A stretch of 64,000 nt of DNA from Chitinophaga qingshengii (GTDB taxonomy: Bacteria > Bacteroidota > Bacteroidia > Chitinophagales > Chitinophagaceae): NCBI RefSeq assembly GCF_014529935.1, contig NZ_JACVFC010000004.1, positions 496,001-560,000 on the forward strand, in the 5' to 3' direction. Both the position numbers and the translations under genes were made by a program. The notes beneath the pieces are model-generated. The model worked only from the letters and a program-made list of their open reading frames with translations. It did not search any database and was not told the DNA's origin. Shown in pieces: positions 25,398 through 34,583 of this stretch; the first letter of the stretch is position 1, and each line of letters starts with the position of its first letter.

Positions 25398-28163
25398 CTA
25401 TATTACCACGTTAATCATCCTGCCTTTTACGATGATCACTTTTTTCGGTGCTTTACCTTCCAGCCATTTCTGAACTACTTCGCTGGCCAGTACTTCCTTC
25501 TCAAGGGTACTGTTGTCAGCATCCAGGGGCAAGCCCATTTCAGTGCGGGTTTTACCATTTACCGCGATAGGGTAGTTGAAAGTACTTTCTTTGGTGAAAC
25601 TTTCGTCATACACCGGGTAAGCAGCGTCCAGGATGCTGCTGTTATTGCCCAGCTGGTGCCACAGTTCTTCTGCGAAATGCGGCGCATACGGTGTGAGCAA
25701 TATCAGCAAAGGCTCCAGGATAGCGCGTTTGTGGCACTTCATGGTAGCCAGCTCGTTTACACAAATCATAAACTGGCTCACAGCGGTGTTATAGGAGAAG
25801 CTGCTGGTATCGCCATCAATTTTGTTGATGGTTTTATGCAGCACTTTCAGTTCTTCCGGAGTAGCGGCATCATTGGTGACAATGAGTCCTTTGTTTTCAT
25901 CGGCAAACAAACGCCACAGTTTTTTGAGGAAACGGTGCACACCTTCAATGCCTTTGGTATCCCAGGGTTTAGATTGTTCTACAGGGCCCAGGAACATTTC
26001 GTACATACGGAAGGTATCGGCGCCGAATTTGTTCACCAGATCGTTTGGATTCACGGTGTTGAACAAACGTTTACTCATTTTTTCCAGCTGTACGCCGCAG
26101 ATATATTTCCCGTCTTCCAGGATAAAGGTGGCATCCGCGTAGTCGGACTTCCAGTTTTTAAAGGCTTCCAGGTCCATTTCCAGGCCGTCTACGATATTTA
26201 CGTCTACGTGCAGCGGATCTGTTTCGTATTGATCTTTAAGACCGTAGGAAACAAACTGCTGAGTACCGCGGATACGGTACACGAGTCTGGAGCTTCCGCC
26301 GATCATACCCTGATTGATCAGGGATTTGAAAGGTTCATCGAACCCGATATGCCCCAGGTCGTACAATGCTTTGGTCCACATACGGGAGTAGAGCAGGTGT
26401 CCTACGGCGTGTTCGGTACCGCCTACGTATACGTCTACCTGGTTCCAGTAGTCGGTTACTTTGCGATCGGCGAAGGTGGTACTGTTGTGTGGGTCCATAT
26501 AACGCAGGAAATACCAGCTGCTGCCGGCATAGCCGGGCATGGTGTTGGTTTCCCGTTTTTCGCCGGGGGCTACATTTACCCAGTCGGTGATATTGGCCAG
26601 CGGGCCTTCTCCTTCTTCGCCGGGTTTATAGTTTTCCACATGGGGCAGTTCCAGCGGCAGGTCTTTTTCATCCAATGGGTAGGCCACGCCGTCTTTGAAG
26701 ACGATCGGGAAGGGCTCACCCCAGTAACGCTGGCGGCTGAAGCCGGCGTCACGCATTTTATAGTTGATCTGGCGTTTGCCGATCTTCATTTCTTCCAGTT
26801 TGCTGATTACCACGTCCATGGCAGTTTTCATATCCATGCCGTTGAGGAAGCCGCTGTTTTGCAGTTTAGCGTCTTTAGTGGGATTGGCTTCTTCACCGTT
26901 AAAGGCTTCCCCGATAATATTGGTGATGGGGATATTAAAGTGACGGGCAAAGGCAAAGTCGCGCTGGTCGCCGCAAGGCACGGCCATAATAGCGCCGGTG
27001 CCATAGCCTGCCAGTACGTATTCCGCTGTCCATACCGGGATTTCGCGGCCATCGAACGGGTTGATGGCATAGGCGCCGGTAAAGCAGCCGGTGATTTGTT
27101 TTACATCGGACATACGTTCTCTTTCGGAGCGGCTTTGCACGTATTCCAGGTATTTTTCAATGTCTGCCTTTTGTGCTGCGGTAGTGATCTGTTGTACCAG
27201 CTCGTGTTCCGGGGCGATTACCATAAAATCCACACCGAAGATGGTATCGGGGCGGGTGGTATATACTTCCAGGAACTGATCGGATCCTTTGAGGGCGAAT
27301 TTAATTTCCGCGCCCTGGCTTTTACCGATCCAGTTACGCTGCATTTCTTTCATCGCGTCGCTGAACTGAACGGTTTCGAGGCCTTCGAGCAGGCGGTTGG
27401 CGTATTCGGTGATACGGAGGAACCACTGGCGCATTTTCTTTTTCACAACGGGGAAACCGCCGCGTTCACTCACGCCGTTGATTACCTCGTCGTTAGCCAG
27501 TACGGTACCCAGGGCAGCGCACCAGTTCACTTCGGCGTAGTCGAGGAAAGCCAGGCGGTATTGCATGAGTACTTCCCGCTGTTGTTTTTCGGAGTAGCTT
27601 TTCCAGTCGGCGGCGGTAAAGGCCAGCTGACGGTCGCCGGGGCAGCCATGATGGATATTGCCTTCCTGCTCAAAGATGGCTGTCAGCGTGCTGATAGGCT
27701 CCGCTTTTCCGCTGATGCGGTTGTACCAGCTTTCAAACAGCTGCAGGAAAATCCATTGGGTCCATTTATAATAAGCCGGGTCGCTGGTATTTACTTCACG
27801 GTCCCAGTCGTAACAAAAGCCGATATTATCCAGCTGCTCGCGGAATGCTTTGATATTCTGAGCGGTGGTGACAGCAGGGTGCTGACCGGTTTCCAGGGCA
27901 TATTGTTCTGCCGGAAGGCCGAAGGCGTCGTATCCCATGGGGTGTAATACGTTAAAGCCTTTTAGCCTTTTATAGCGGGCGTAGATATCTGTTGCGATAT
28001 AACCCAGCGGGTGGCCCACATGGAGGCCGGCTCCGGAGGGGTAGGGGAACATGTCCAGCACGTAACATTTGGGCTTGGGGCTGTCATTGCTTACCTTATA
28101 AGCGTTGGACTCCTTCCATTGCTGTTGCCATTTTTTTTCGATTGCCCTGAAATTGTATTCCAT
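25398..28163 (-). CDS. leuS: Leucyl-tRNA synthetase
   Basis: A 921-residue class I synthetase that charges tRNA-Leu. The HIGH-type motif is LHVGHPLGY near residue 50 and the KMSKS loop is LEKMSKR. The editing domain includes YTTRPDTIFGVDFMV and GTGAIMAVPCGDQRD, which removes mischarged amino acids. Bacteroidota LeuS proteins are somewhat longer than the E. coli enzyme, as here. The gene is monocistronic. A tRNA-Leu(UAG) gene is at 58.4 kb in the same window. Confidence 0.98.
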   Translation of the reverse strand: MEYNFRAIEKKWQQQWKESNAYKVSNDSPKPKCYVLDMFPYPSGAGLHVGHPLGYIATDIYARYKRLKGFNVLHPMGYDAFGLPAEQYALETGQHPAVTTAQNIKAFREQLDNIGFCYDWDREVNTSDPAYYKWTQWIFLQLFESWYNRISGKAEPISTLTAIFEQEGNIHHGCPGDRQLAFTAADWKSYSEKQQREVLMQYRLAFLDYAEVNWCAALGTVLANDEVINGVSERGGFPVVKKKMRQWFLRITEYANRLLEGLETVQFSDAMKEMQRNWIGKSQGAEIKFALKGSDQFLEVYTTRPDTIFGVDFMVIAPEHELVQQITTAAQKADIEKYLEYVQSRSERERMSDVKQITGCFTGAYAINPFDGREIPVWTAEYVLAGYGTGAIMAVPCGDQRDFAFARHFNIPITNIIGEAFNGEEANPTKDAKLQNSGFLNGMDMKTAMDVVISKLEEMKIGKRQINYKMRDAGFSRQRYWGEPFPIVFKDGVAYPLDEKDLPLELPHVENYKPGEEGEGPLANITDWVNVAPGEKRETNTMPGYAGSSWYFLRYMDPHNSTTFADRKVTDYWNQVDVYVGGTEHAVGHLLYSRMWTKALYDLGHIGFDEPFKSLINQGMIGGSSRLVYRIRGTQQFVSYGLKDQYETDPLHVDVNIVDGLEMDLEAFKNWKSDYADATFILEDGKYICGVQLEKMSKRLFNTVNPNDLVNKFGADTFRMYEMFLGPVEQSKPWDTKGIEGVHRFLKKLWRLFADENKGLIVTNDAATPEELKVLHKTINKIDGDTSSFSYNTAVSQFMICVNELATMKCHKRAILEPLLILLTPYAPHFAEELWHQLGNNSSILDAAYPVYDESFTKESTFNYPIAVNGKTRTEMGLPLDADNSTLEKEVLASEVVQKWLEGKAPKKVIIVKGRMINVVI

Positions 28164-28423
28164 ATCTCAATGTAGATGATACGGTAACCGGTCGGATATA
28201 AACAATACATCCGGCCTTTACCGCGTTATCAGTTATAATTTTAAAAGCGGATGATGCCGTTTCGGCAAAATAATGTTAAAAATACTAATACAGCAATGAC
28301 ATGCCCCAACATCTTTATATATTGCCGTTTTCTTAACATATTATCGCCGGTGACAGGTTGGACTGGCAAAATTAAACACATAACTACTAATTTTTATTAT
28401 TTTCGCCGATAAACTGCAGATTA

Positions 28424-29296
28424 ATGGCGCAATCCGGGAAATCATCAGCAAAGAAGTCTAAACCGTCGTACCTCTACTCCATTATTGGGGTAGCCCTGGT
28501 ATTGTTTTCATTGGGAACCCTGGGCCTGGTGGTTATTCACGCCAGCAAGCTCAGCAAGTATTTCAAGGAAAGCATTGAAATACAGGTGATTCTGAGAGAT
28601 AATGTGAAAGAGAACCAGGCATTGGCGCTGCGGGACTCCATTGCTCATAAGCCTTATATCAAATCTATCGAATTTGTATCAAAGGATATGGCAGCCCAGC
28701 GTTTCCAGAAAGATTTCGGGGAGGACTTTATCCAGCTGCTGCAGTATAATCCGCTGTATGCCAGCATCAACATTAAGGCTAACGCCAATTATGTGAACAA
28801 CGACAGCCTGAAGGTGATTGAAAATAACCTCACCCAGCAGAGTATCGTGCGGGAGTTGTCCTACCAGCGTACTCTGGTGAGCAAACTGAATGAAAACGTC
28901 AATAAAATAGGAATGGTGATCCTGATCATCAGCTGCCTGCTGGCACTGGTGGTGATCTTCCTGATCGATAATACCATCCGCCTGGCTATGTTCAGCAACC
29001 GTTTCCTGATAAAAACCATGCAGATGGTGGGTGCTACCCGCTGGTTTATTGCCAAACCGTTTGACCTCCGCAGCATTGCCAACGGCGCTATCAGCGCGCT
29101 GATAGCCATTGCCGGCCTGGTGGCCATCCTGTCGTTTGCCGATAAAGCCCTGCCAGAACTGAACGGCCTGCGCGACAACGTCATGATCGCCCTGTTGTTC
29201 CTCGGCATGCTGGTTGTAGGTATCGCTATCTCCCTGTTCAGTACACACCGCTCCGTAATGAAGTACCTGCGACTGAAACTGGACGACCTTTATTAA
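28424..29296 (+). CDS. ftsX: Cell division protein FtsX
   Basis: A 290-residue permease-like protein. It has one N-terminal membrane helix (about 17-40), a periplasmic domain (FKESIEIQVILRDNVKENQA onwards) and three C-terminal helices (about 160-180, 215-240, 250-275). With the ATPase FtsE, FtsX activates peptidoglycan hydrolases at division; ftsE is not beside it here, as is usual in Bacteroidota. It starts a three-gene run with DUF3098 and uppP. Confidence 0.92.
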   Translation: MAQSGKSSAKKSKPSYLYSIIGVALVLFSLGTLGLVVIHASKLSKYFKESIEIQVILRDNVKENQALALRDSIAHKPYIKSIEFVSKDMAAQRFQKDFGEDFIQLLQYNPLYASINIKANANYVNNDSLKVIENNLTQQSIVRELSYQRTLVSKLNENVNKIGMVILIISCLLALVVIFLIDNTIRLAMFSNRFLIKTMQMVGATRWFIAKPFDLRSIANGAISALIAIAGLVAILSFADKALPELNGLRDNVMIALLFLGMLVVGIAISLFSTHRSVMKYLRLKLDDLY

Positions 29297-29323
29297 GCAA
29301 CATCATCTTAACCAATAAACACT

Positions 29324-29605
29324 ATGGCTAAAGAAACGCTCAGATCAACTGTGACAAAAGATACCCAGGTGACCGACAGCCGGCCTATCTTTCCTAAAGA
29401 AAACTACAAATTCATGATGGCTGGTATTGTGGTCATCGTCATCGGATTCATCCTCATGATGGGCGGAGATGGTAACGACCCTAATACATTCAAGCCGGAA
29501 GAAGTATATAGCTTCCGCCGTATTACCCTGGCGCCTATCGTTATTGTATTGGGACTGCTGATTGAGGTATATGCTATCATGGCCCGCCCTAAAACGAAAG
29601 AGTAA
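29324..29605 (+). CDS. DUF3098 domain-containing membrane protein
   Basis: A 93-residue protein with two membrane helices (about 30-48 and 66-85). The connecting part GGDGNDPNTFKPEEVYSFRR is the recognisable DUF3098 signature. It sits between ftsX and uppP, its common neighbours in Bacteroidota. The function is unknown; the context suggests septal or lipid-carrier work. A hairpin follows before uppP. Confidence 0.88.
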   Translation: MAKETLRSTVTKDTQVTDSRPIFPKENYKFMMAGIVVIVIGFILMMGGDGNDPNTFKPEEVYSFRRITLAPIVIVLGLLIEVYAIMARPKTKE

Positions 29606-29628
29606 ATTGAGCCAACGAATATTATTAC

Positions 29629-29656
29629 AGCGATGATGCCCTCATCGCTTTTTTTA
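29629..29656 (+). terminator. Terminator-like hairpin between DUF3098 and uppP
   Basis: An 8-bp stem AGCGATGA/TCATCGCT with a TGCCC loop and T7. It could reduce read-through from ftsX-DUF3098 into uppP. Confidence 0.7.
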
Positions 29657-29682
29657 TCACGTTTTAACCATACTTGATTTAA

Positions 29683-30477
29683 ATGAACTTTTTCCATGCC
29701 ATCATTATCGCCATTGTAGAAGGGCTGACGGAGTTTCTTCCCATTTCTTCCACCGGGCATATGATTATTGTAAGCTCCCTGCTGGGCATCAGTGACGATG
29801 AATTTACCAAACTGTTTGAAGTGGTGATACAGCTTGGGGCCATCCTGGCGGTTGTAGTACTGTACTGGCGGAAATTCCTGATTTTCGACAAAAACAGGGT
29901 TAGTTTCTACCTTAAACTGATTGTGGCGGTGATTCCCGCTCTTATCGCCGGTTACCTCTTCAGCGATAAAATAGATCAATTACTGGAAAGCCCCATGACG
30001 GTAGGGGTCACTTTGTTACTGGGTGGCATCGTACTGCTGTTTGTAGATGATTGGTTCAGGAATCCGGTTATTGATACCGATGAAAAAATCAATATGTTCA
30101 CTGCCCTGCGCATCGGCTTCTTCCAGTGCCTGGCCCTGATACCCGGTATGAGCCGCAGCGCTGCCACTATCATTGGTGGTATGCAGCAGAAACTTACCCG
30201 CAGCGAAGCAGCTGAATTCTCCTTTTTCCTGGCCGTACCTACCATGGCTGCCGCCACGGGTTATAAACTGCTGAAAGGCAGGGAACTGCTGATGGCACAC
30301 CCCGAAAACCTGAAAATACTGCTGATAGGCAATATCGTAGCCTTCGTAGTAGCGATGGCTGCTATTAAGTTCTTCATCGGCGCCCTGAAAAAATACGGGT
30401 TCCGGATGTGGGGTTACTATCGTATTATCGTAGGGGGAATTCTGATCATAGCCCTGATGATGGGGAAACTCAAATGA
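29683..30477 (+). CDS. uppP: Undecaprenyl-diphosphatase (BacA family)
   Basis: A 264-residue membrane enzyme that converts undecaprenyl diphosphate to the monophosphate, recycling the carrier for peptidoglycan and O-antigen. Signature motifs are EGLTEFLPISSTGHM (catalytic region) and PGMSRSAATIIGGM. Seven or eight hydrophobic helices are visible. In many Bacteroidota truB follows; here an inverted-repeat element and the convergent alanine dehydrogenase follow instead. Confidence 0.96.
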   Translation: MNFFHAIIIAIVEGLTEFLPISSTGHMIIVSSLLGISDDEFTKLFEVVIQLGAILAVVVLYWRKFLIFDKNRVSFYLKLIVAVIPALIAGYLFSDKIDQLLESPMTVGVTLLLGGIVLLFVDDWFRNPVIDTDEKINMFTALRIGFFQCLALIPGMSRSAATIIGGMQQKLTRSEAAEFSFFLAVPTMAAATGYKLLKGRELLMAHPENLKILLIGNIVAFVVAMAAIKFFIGALKKYGFRMWGYYRIIVGGILIIALMMGKLK

Positions 30478-30628
30478 TCATGTTTTTTGCTGATTAGCGA
30501 AGATCGAAACAAAGATAAAAGCGAAGCGCCGATGATACTATATCATCGGCGCTTCGCTTTTATAACATCAATATTTTTTAATCTTCGCTCTCATCTCGGC
30601 TAATCAGCGAAATCAGCAAAAATCATGT
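30478..30628. repeat. Intergenic inverted-repeat element with 23-bp perfect core
   Basis: Lies between the convergent stops of uppP and alanine dehydrogenase. Core arms 30515-30537 and 30541-30563 are perfect complements (23 bp, loop CTA); they contain AAAAGCGAAGCGCCGATGAT. Outer arms: CATGTTTTTTGCTGATTAGC on the left and CTAATCAGCGAAATCAGCAA plus AAATCATG on the right. The outer arms match half copies at 10.6 and 54.0 kb. Confidence 0.92.
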
Positions 30629-30637
30629 CCATCACAG

Positions 30638-31855
30638 TTACCCTTTGACGGCTAATAATAATTCCAGGTCTGTATATTTCAGTTTGAACTTCTCACTTAG
30701 ATGATAATTGGTGAGGGCGCCCTTATACAGGTAAATACCGTTTCTCACCCCGCGCTTAATCCATACCAGGTTTTCGAAGCCGCCATCGTCGGCAGCTTCC
30801 ACGAGCAGGGGCATCAGTACGTTACTGATGGCTTCTGAAGCGGTACGGGCAAAGCCGGAGGGTATATTGGGAACACAGTAGTGAACGACGTCGTATTTTT
30901 TGAATACGGGATTTTCGTGGCTGGTGATTTCCGAGGTTTCAAAGCAGCCGCCGCGGTCTATGCTCACGTCTACGATGACGGAGCCTGCCTTCATATTGCT
31001 CACCATAGCTTCGGTGACCACAATGGGGGTGCGGCCGCTCTGGGAAGAGAGGGCGCCTACAGCCACATCGGCATTGCGTAACTGTTCGGCCAGCACTTTG
31101 GGTTGTATCACGGAGGTGAATACCCGTACCCCGATGTTGTTTTGCAGCCTTTTCAGCTTATAAATGTTGTTATCGAATACTTTAACGGAAGCCCCCAGTG
31201 CCATAGCGGTACGGGCAGCAAATTCGCCTACGATACCGGCGCCGATGATCACCACTTTGGTGGGCGGGATACCGGTAATGCCACCCAGCAGGATACCTTT
31301 GCCTTTGTGGCCATTGCTGAGGTACTGACCGGCAATCAGCATCACGGCGCCACCGGCGATCTCACTCATGGCCCGTACGATAGGATAGGTGCCGGCATCA
31401 TCTTTCAGGTTCTCGAAAGAAAGCAGGGTGATACGCCTGTCCATCATTTTCTGTATCTGCGGCGCTTTCAGCGCTGCCAGGTGGATGGGCGATATCACGA
31501 TCTGGTGCGGATGTAACAGCTCTATTTCCTCATCGTTCAGCGGGGCGGATTTTATGATGATTTCAGCTTTGAAGACTTCTCTTTTATCATAAACGATTTC
31601 AGCACCGGCCTCTGAATAGTCGGTGTCATAATAATGTGAACCATCGCCAGCTTTGTGTTCCACCACGATATGATGTCCGTGTGCTGCCAGGATGCTTACG
31701 GCGTCGGGCGTCAGGGCAATACGGTTTTCCTGGAAAGAGTTTTCTTTGGGTATTCCGATGAACAAACGGGAATTTTTTTGTGGGATATCCAACGTTTCTT
31801 CCAGTGGTGAATAAGTAAAGCCAGCACTCACTACAGGTTTTTGCCTTTGCTCCAT
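30638..31855 (-). CDS. ald: Alanine dehydrogenase
   Basis: A 405-residue enzyme of the alanine dehydrogenase / NAD(P) transhydrogenase alpha family, interconverting alanine and pyruvate with NAD. The N-terminal catalytic domain has IGIPKENSFQENRIALTPDA, with the expected Arg and Lys. The dinucleotide motif is VVIIGAGIVGEFAA, and IVDVSIDRGGCFETS is the late signature. About 30 extra N-terminal residues precede the canonical start, as in other Bacteroidota versions. tsaE is 41 bases upstream on the same strand. Confidence 0.9.
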   Translation of the reverse strand: MEQRQKPVVSAGFTYSPLEETLDIPQKNSRLFIGIPKENSFQENRIALTPDAVSILAAHGHHIVVEHKAGDGSHYYDTDYSEAGAEIVYDKREVFKAEIIIKSAPLNDEEIELLHPHQIVISPIHLAALKAPQIQKMMDRRITLLSFENLKDDAGTYPIVRAMSEIAGGAVMLIAGQYLSNGHKGKGILLGGITGIPPTKVVIIGAGIVGEFAARTAMALGASVKVFDNNIYKLKRLQNNIGVRVFTSVIQPKVLAEQLRNADVAVGALSSQSGRTPIVVTEAMVSNMKAGSVIVDVSIDRGGCFETSEITSHENPVFKKYDVVHYCVPNIPSGFARTASEAISNVLMPLLVEAADDGGFENLVWIKRGVRNGIYLYKGALTNYHLSEKFKLKYTDLELLLAVKG

Positions 31856-31896
31856 AAACGGTTCAATATTGTTTTTCTGTATTTAGTAAAGATACA

Positions 31897-32334
31897 CTAT
31901 TTGTCAGATGCGGAGATTTCGCGTAACACCCTTTTTTGGTCGGGCAACACCTCCAATTGCAGGTGAATGGTGTCCGGGGGCAGGAGTGGGGCTATCACAT
32001 CCGGCCATTCCACGAAACTGATGGCATCCTGGTAGAGGGTGTCTTCTACACCGGCACTGATGGCGTCATTTTCATCTTTCAGCCGGTAGAGGTCCAGGTG
32101 GTAAATACGGCGTGGTTTACCCTGCGGGTCCAGGTAACCGTATTCATTGATAATGGAAAAAGTGGGGCTGGCGGTGGCGTCGGCTACCCCTTTGGCCGCA
32201 CATAAAGCTTTGATCATCGTGGTCTTACCGGCTCCCATAGGACCGTTGAGCGTAAATACCTGTTTATCGCCAAAATAATTCCAGAACGCACCGGCTATTT
32301 CCGGTAACTGCTCCAGCGTAAATGTCCATTGCAT
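31897..32334 (-). CDS. tsaE: tRNA threonylcarbamoyladenosine biosynthesis ATPase TsaE
   Basis: TsaE works with TsaB and TsaD to place the t6A modification at position 37 of ANN-decoding tRNAs. The 145-residue protein has a P-loop GPMGAGKTT and the family segments SPTFSIINEY, IYHLDLYRL and ISFVEWPD. I take the ATG at 32334 (MQWTFTLEQ); a TTG two codons earlier is less likely. It is probably co-transcribed with ald. Confidence 0.95.
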   Translation of the reverse strand: MQWTFTLEQLPEIAGAFWNYFGDKQVFTLNGPMGAGKTTMIKALCAAKGVADATASPTFSIINEYGYLDPQGKPRRIYHLDLYRLKDENDAISAGVEDTLYQDAISFVEWPDVIAPLLPPDTIHLQLEVLPDQKRVLREISASDK

Positions 32335-32409
32335 AAGCAAATGTAATTATTTATAGCTTTCCTTTTTTGTTGGCAGGATATGTTAAATCTACACGCGGTT
32401 GCATTAATA

Positions 32410-32444
32410 TTTGACCACCATTAGCCCTGCATGGGGTAATTTTG
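32410..32444 (+). promoter_or_regulatory. Candidate promoter of the P-type ATPase gene
   Basis: TTTG (32410-32413), a 23-base spacer and TAATTTTG (32437-32444) fit the Bacteroidota -33/-7 pattern. The start codon is 22 bases downstream. Confidence 0.5.
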
Positions 32445-32466
32445 TGGCCGGAAAAAAGGAAACACC

Positions 32467-34575
32467 ATGACATCAGTTAGTTGTAAGGTGGAGGGCATGC
32501 ACTGTACCAATTGTGCACTCAGCGTGTCCAGATACCTCGAGAAAAAAGGCATGGAAAATGTCAATGTCAGCTTTGCCACGGAAGAGGTTAGTTTTACCGC
32601 TCCCGCCGGCGCCGACTCGGCGGAAGTCCTGAACGGTATCAACGACCTCGGTTTCCGCGTGGTACTGCCCAATCAGGCAGCCACCAAGGTACCGGTTTAC
32701 CAAACCCTTACCTTCAAATTCTTCTTTTGTTTAATATTTACACTGCCGCTGCTGTTGCACATGTGGATCAACTGGCACTGGCTGCATAACCCCTGGACAC
32801 AGTTCTGGCTCAGCCTGCCGGTATTCGGGATGGGACTATGGCACTTTGGTAAAAGTGCGCTCCGCTCCCTGATAAACCGCATGGCCAATATGGACGTGCT
32901 GGTAACACTGGGCGCTTCGGCAGCGTTTTTCTACAGCGTAGCTGGGGCGTTGATCAACGGCAACCCTGATTACCTGTTCTTTGAAACAACAGCCGCCATT
33001 ATCACCCTGGTGTTTTTAGGTAACCTGCTGGAAGAAAAATCAGTCAAACAAACCACTACCGCCATTGCGGAGCTGGCCCGCATGCAGGTGACTACCGCCC
33101 GCCTTATTAACACTGACCATGGCCATGAACATATCAGCGAAGTAGATAATCAAACGCTCCGTCCGGGCGACTGTGTGCTGGTGAATACCGGCGATAAAAT
33201 CCCTATGGATGGCACTATCTACTGGGGTAGCGGGCATATCAACGAATCCATGATCACCGGGGAAAGCGAACCGGTGGGCAAAAAAGAAAAAGACAAAGTA
33301 ATTGGCGGCACTATTCTGGAAGAAGGCAGTATGAAAGTATACATTACCGCGACGGGTAAGGATACCGTGTTGTCTTATATCATAGAACTGGTAAAACAGG
33401 CCCAGAGCGATAAGCCGCCTATGCAGCGGCTGGCGGACAGAATCAGCGCCATTTTTGTGCCACTGGTGCTCAGCATCGCTATCCTCACTTTTGCCGGATG
33501 GTACTTTATCGGGCATACTCCTGTGGCCACCGCCATGATGCGGAGCATCGCCGTACTGGTGATTGCCTGTCCCTGTGCGATGGGCCTCGCTACACCTGCC
33601 GCCGTGATGGTGGGACTGGGCCGTGCTGCCCGCAACGGTATCCTCATCAAAGGCGGACATACGCTGGAACTGTTTAAAGACATTAAACGGGTGGTGTTTG
33701 ATAAAACCGGAACGCTCACCACGGGAAAACTCACCCTCCGTCATTACCATACTACCCTGGAGGATGGTGTTTTCCGGAAGATCGTTTATAGCCTCGAAAA
33801 ATATTCCTCCCATCCGATAGCCCGTTCTGTGGCCGTCCTATGGAAGTCCGCCGGAGAAGTGGCACTACAGCAGGTCCGCGAGCACAAAGGCCTGGGCATG
33901 CGCGCCAAAGACAAAGAGGGCAACGAATGGCAGCTGGGCTCTTTCCGAATGGCTACGGGCCTTACAGAAGATGACAGCCATAATCTGTACCTGGTCCGCA
34001 ACAATGAACTCGTAGGCTGGCTGGACTTTGCCGACGAAATTCGTCCTGAAGCGCCGACCGTTATTCAACAGCTGAAAGCATCCGGTATTCAGCCGGTATT
34101 GCTTAGCGGCGATACCTCGCGCAAATGCCTGGAACTGGCTGCCGCACTGGGTATTACAGAAGTGTATGCAGAACAATCACCCCAGCAAAAACTGGAACAG
34201 ATCGATCGTTTTGTGAAGGAAGCACCTACCGCCATGGTGGGCGACGGTATCAATGATGCGCCGGCGTTGTCCAAAGCTACCATCGGTATCTCTCTCAGCG
34301 ATGCTACCCAGGTAGCGATGCAAAGTGCCAATGTAGTACTGCTCAATAACCATCTGGGCTCGTTGCCGCTGGCATTGGGACTGGGAAAACATACTTACCT
34401 CACCATCAAACAAAACCTTTTCTGGGCCTTTATCTACAATGTAGTAGCTATCCCGGTGGCGGCCATGGGATTACTGAATCCTATTGTGGGCGCAGGGGTG
34501 ATGGGCCTTTCCGATGTAGTTCTGGCTATTAATTCTGTACGTCTTCGTTACAAGCGGGTGGTAAGTGCGTCCTAA
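32467..34575 (+). CDS. copA: Heavy-metal (Cu+-type) P1B ATPase
   Basis: A 702-residue metal-exporting ATPase. One N-terminal metal-binding domain has GMHCTNC (Cys13, Cys16). The membrane metal site is CPC (Cys368-Pro-Cys370), the phosphorylated Asp412 is in DKTGTLT, the hinge is GDGINDAPAL, and HPIA marks the nucleotide domain. The last helices carry YN and MGLSDVVLAINS, close to the copper-class pattern. Copper(I) or silver is thus the likely cargo. No CopZ, CopY or CueR gene is adjacent. Confidence 0.93.
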   Translation: MTSVSCKVEGMHCTNCALSVSRYLEKKGMENVNVSFATEEVSFTAPAGADSAEVLNGINDLGFRVVLPNQAATKVPVYQTLTFKFFFCLIFTLPLLLHMWINWHWLHNPWTQFWLSLPVFGMGLWHFGKSALRSLINRMANMDVLVTLGASAAFFYSVAGALINGNPDYLFFETTAAIITLVFLGNLLEEKSVKQTTTAIAELARMQVTTARLINTDHGHEHISEVDNQTLRPGDCVLVNTGDKIPMDGTIYWGSGHINESMITGESEPVGKKEKDKVIGGTILEEGSMKVYITATGKDTVLSYIIELVKQAQSDKPPMQRLADRISAIFVPLVLSIAILTFAGWYFIGHTPVATAMMRSIAVLVIACPCAMGLATPAAVMVGLGRAARNGILIKGGHTLELFKDIKRVVFDKTGTLTTGKLTLRHYHTTLEDGVFRKIVYSLEKYSSHPIARSVAVLWKSAGEVALQQVREHKGLGMRAKDKEGNEWQLGSFRMATGLTEDDSHNLYLVRNNELVGWLDFADEIRPEAPTVIQQLKASGIQPVLLSGDTSRKCLELAAALGITEVYAEQSPQQKLEQIDRFVKEAPTAMVGDGINDAPALSKATIGISLSDATQVAMQSANVVLLNNHLGSLPLALGLGKHTYLTIKQNLFWAFIYNVVAIPVAAMGLLNPIVGAGVMGLSDVVLAINSVRLRYKRVVSAS

Positions 34576-34583
34576 ATAGTAAA

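Noticed and set aside
25656..27947. A 763-codon open frame opposite leuS
   Set aside because: It is the antisense shadow of leuS: no recognisable domain, aromatic-rich composition, and leuS is certain.
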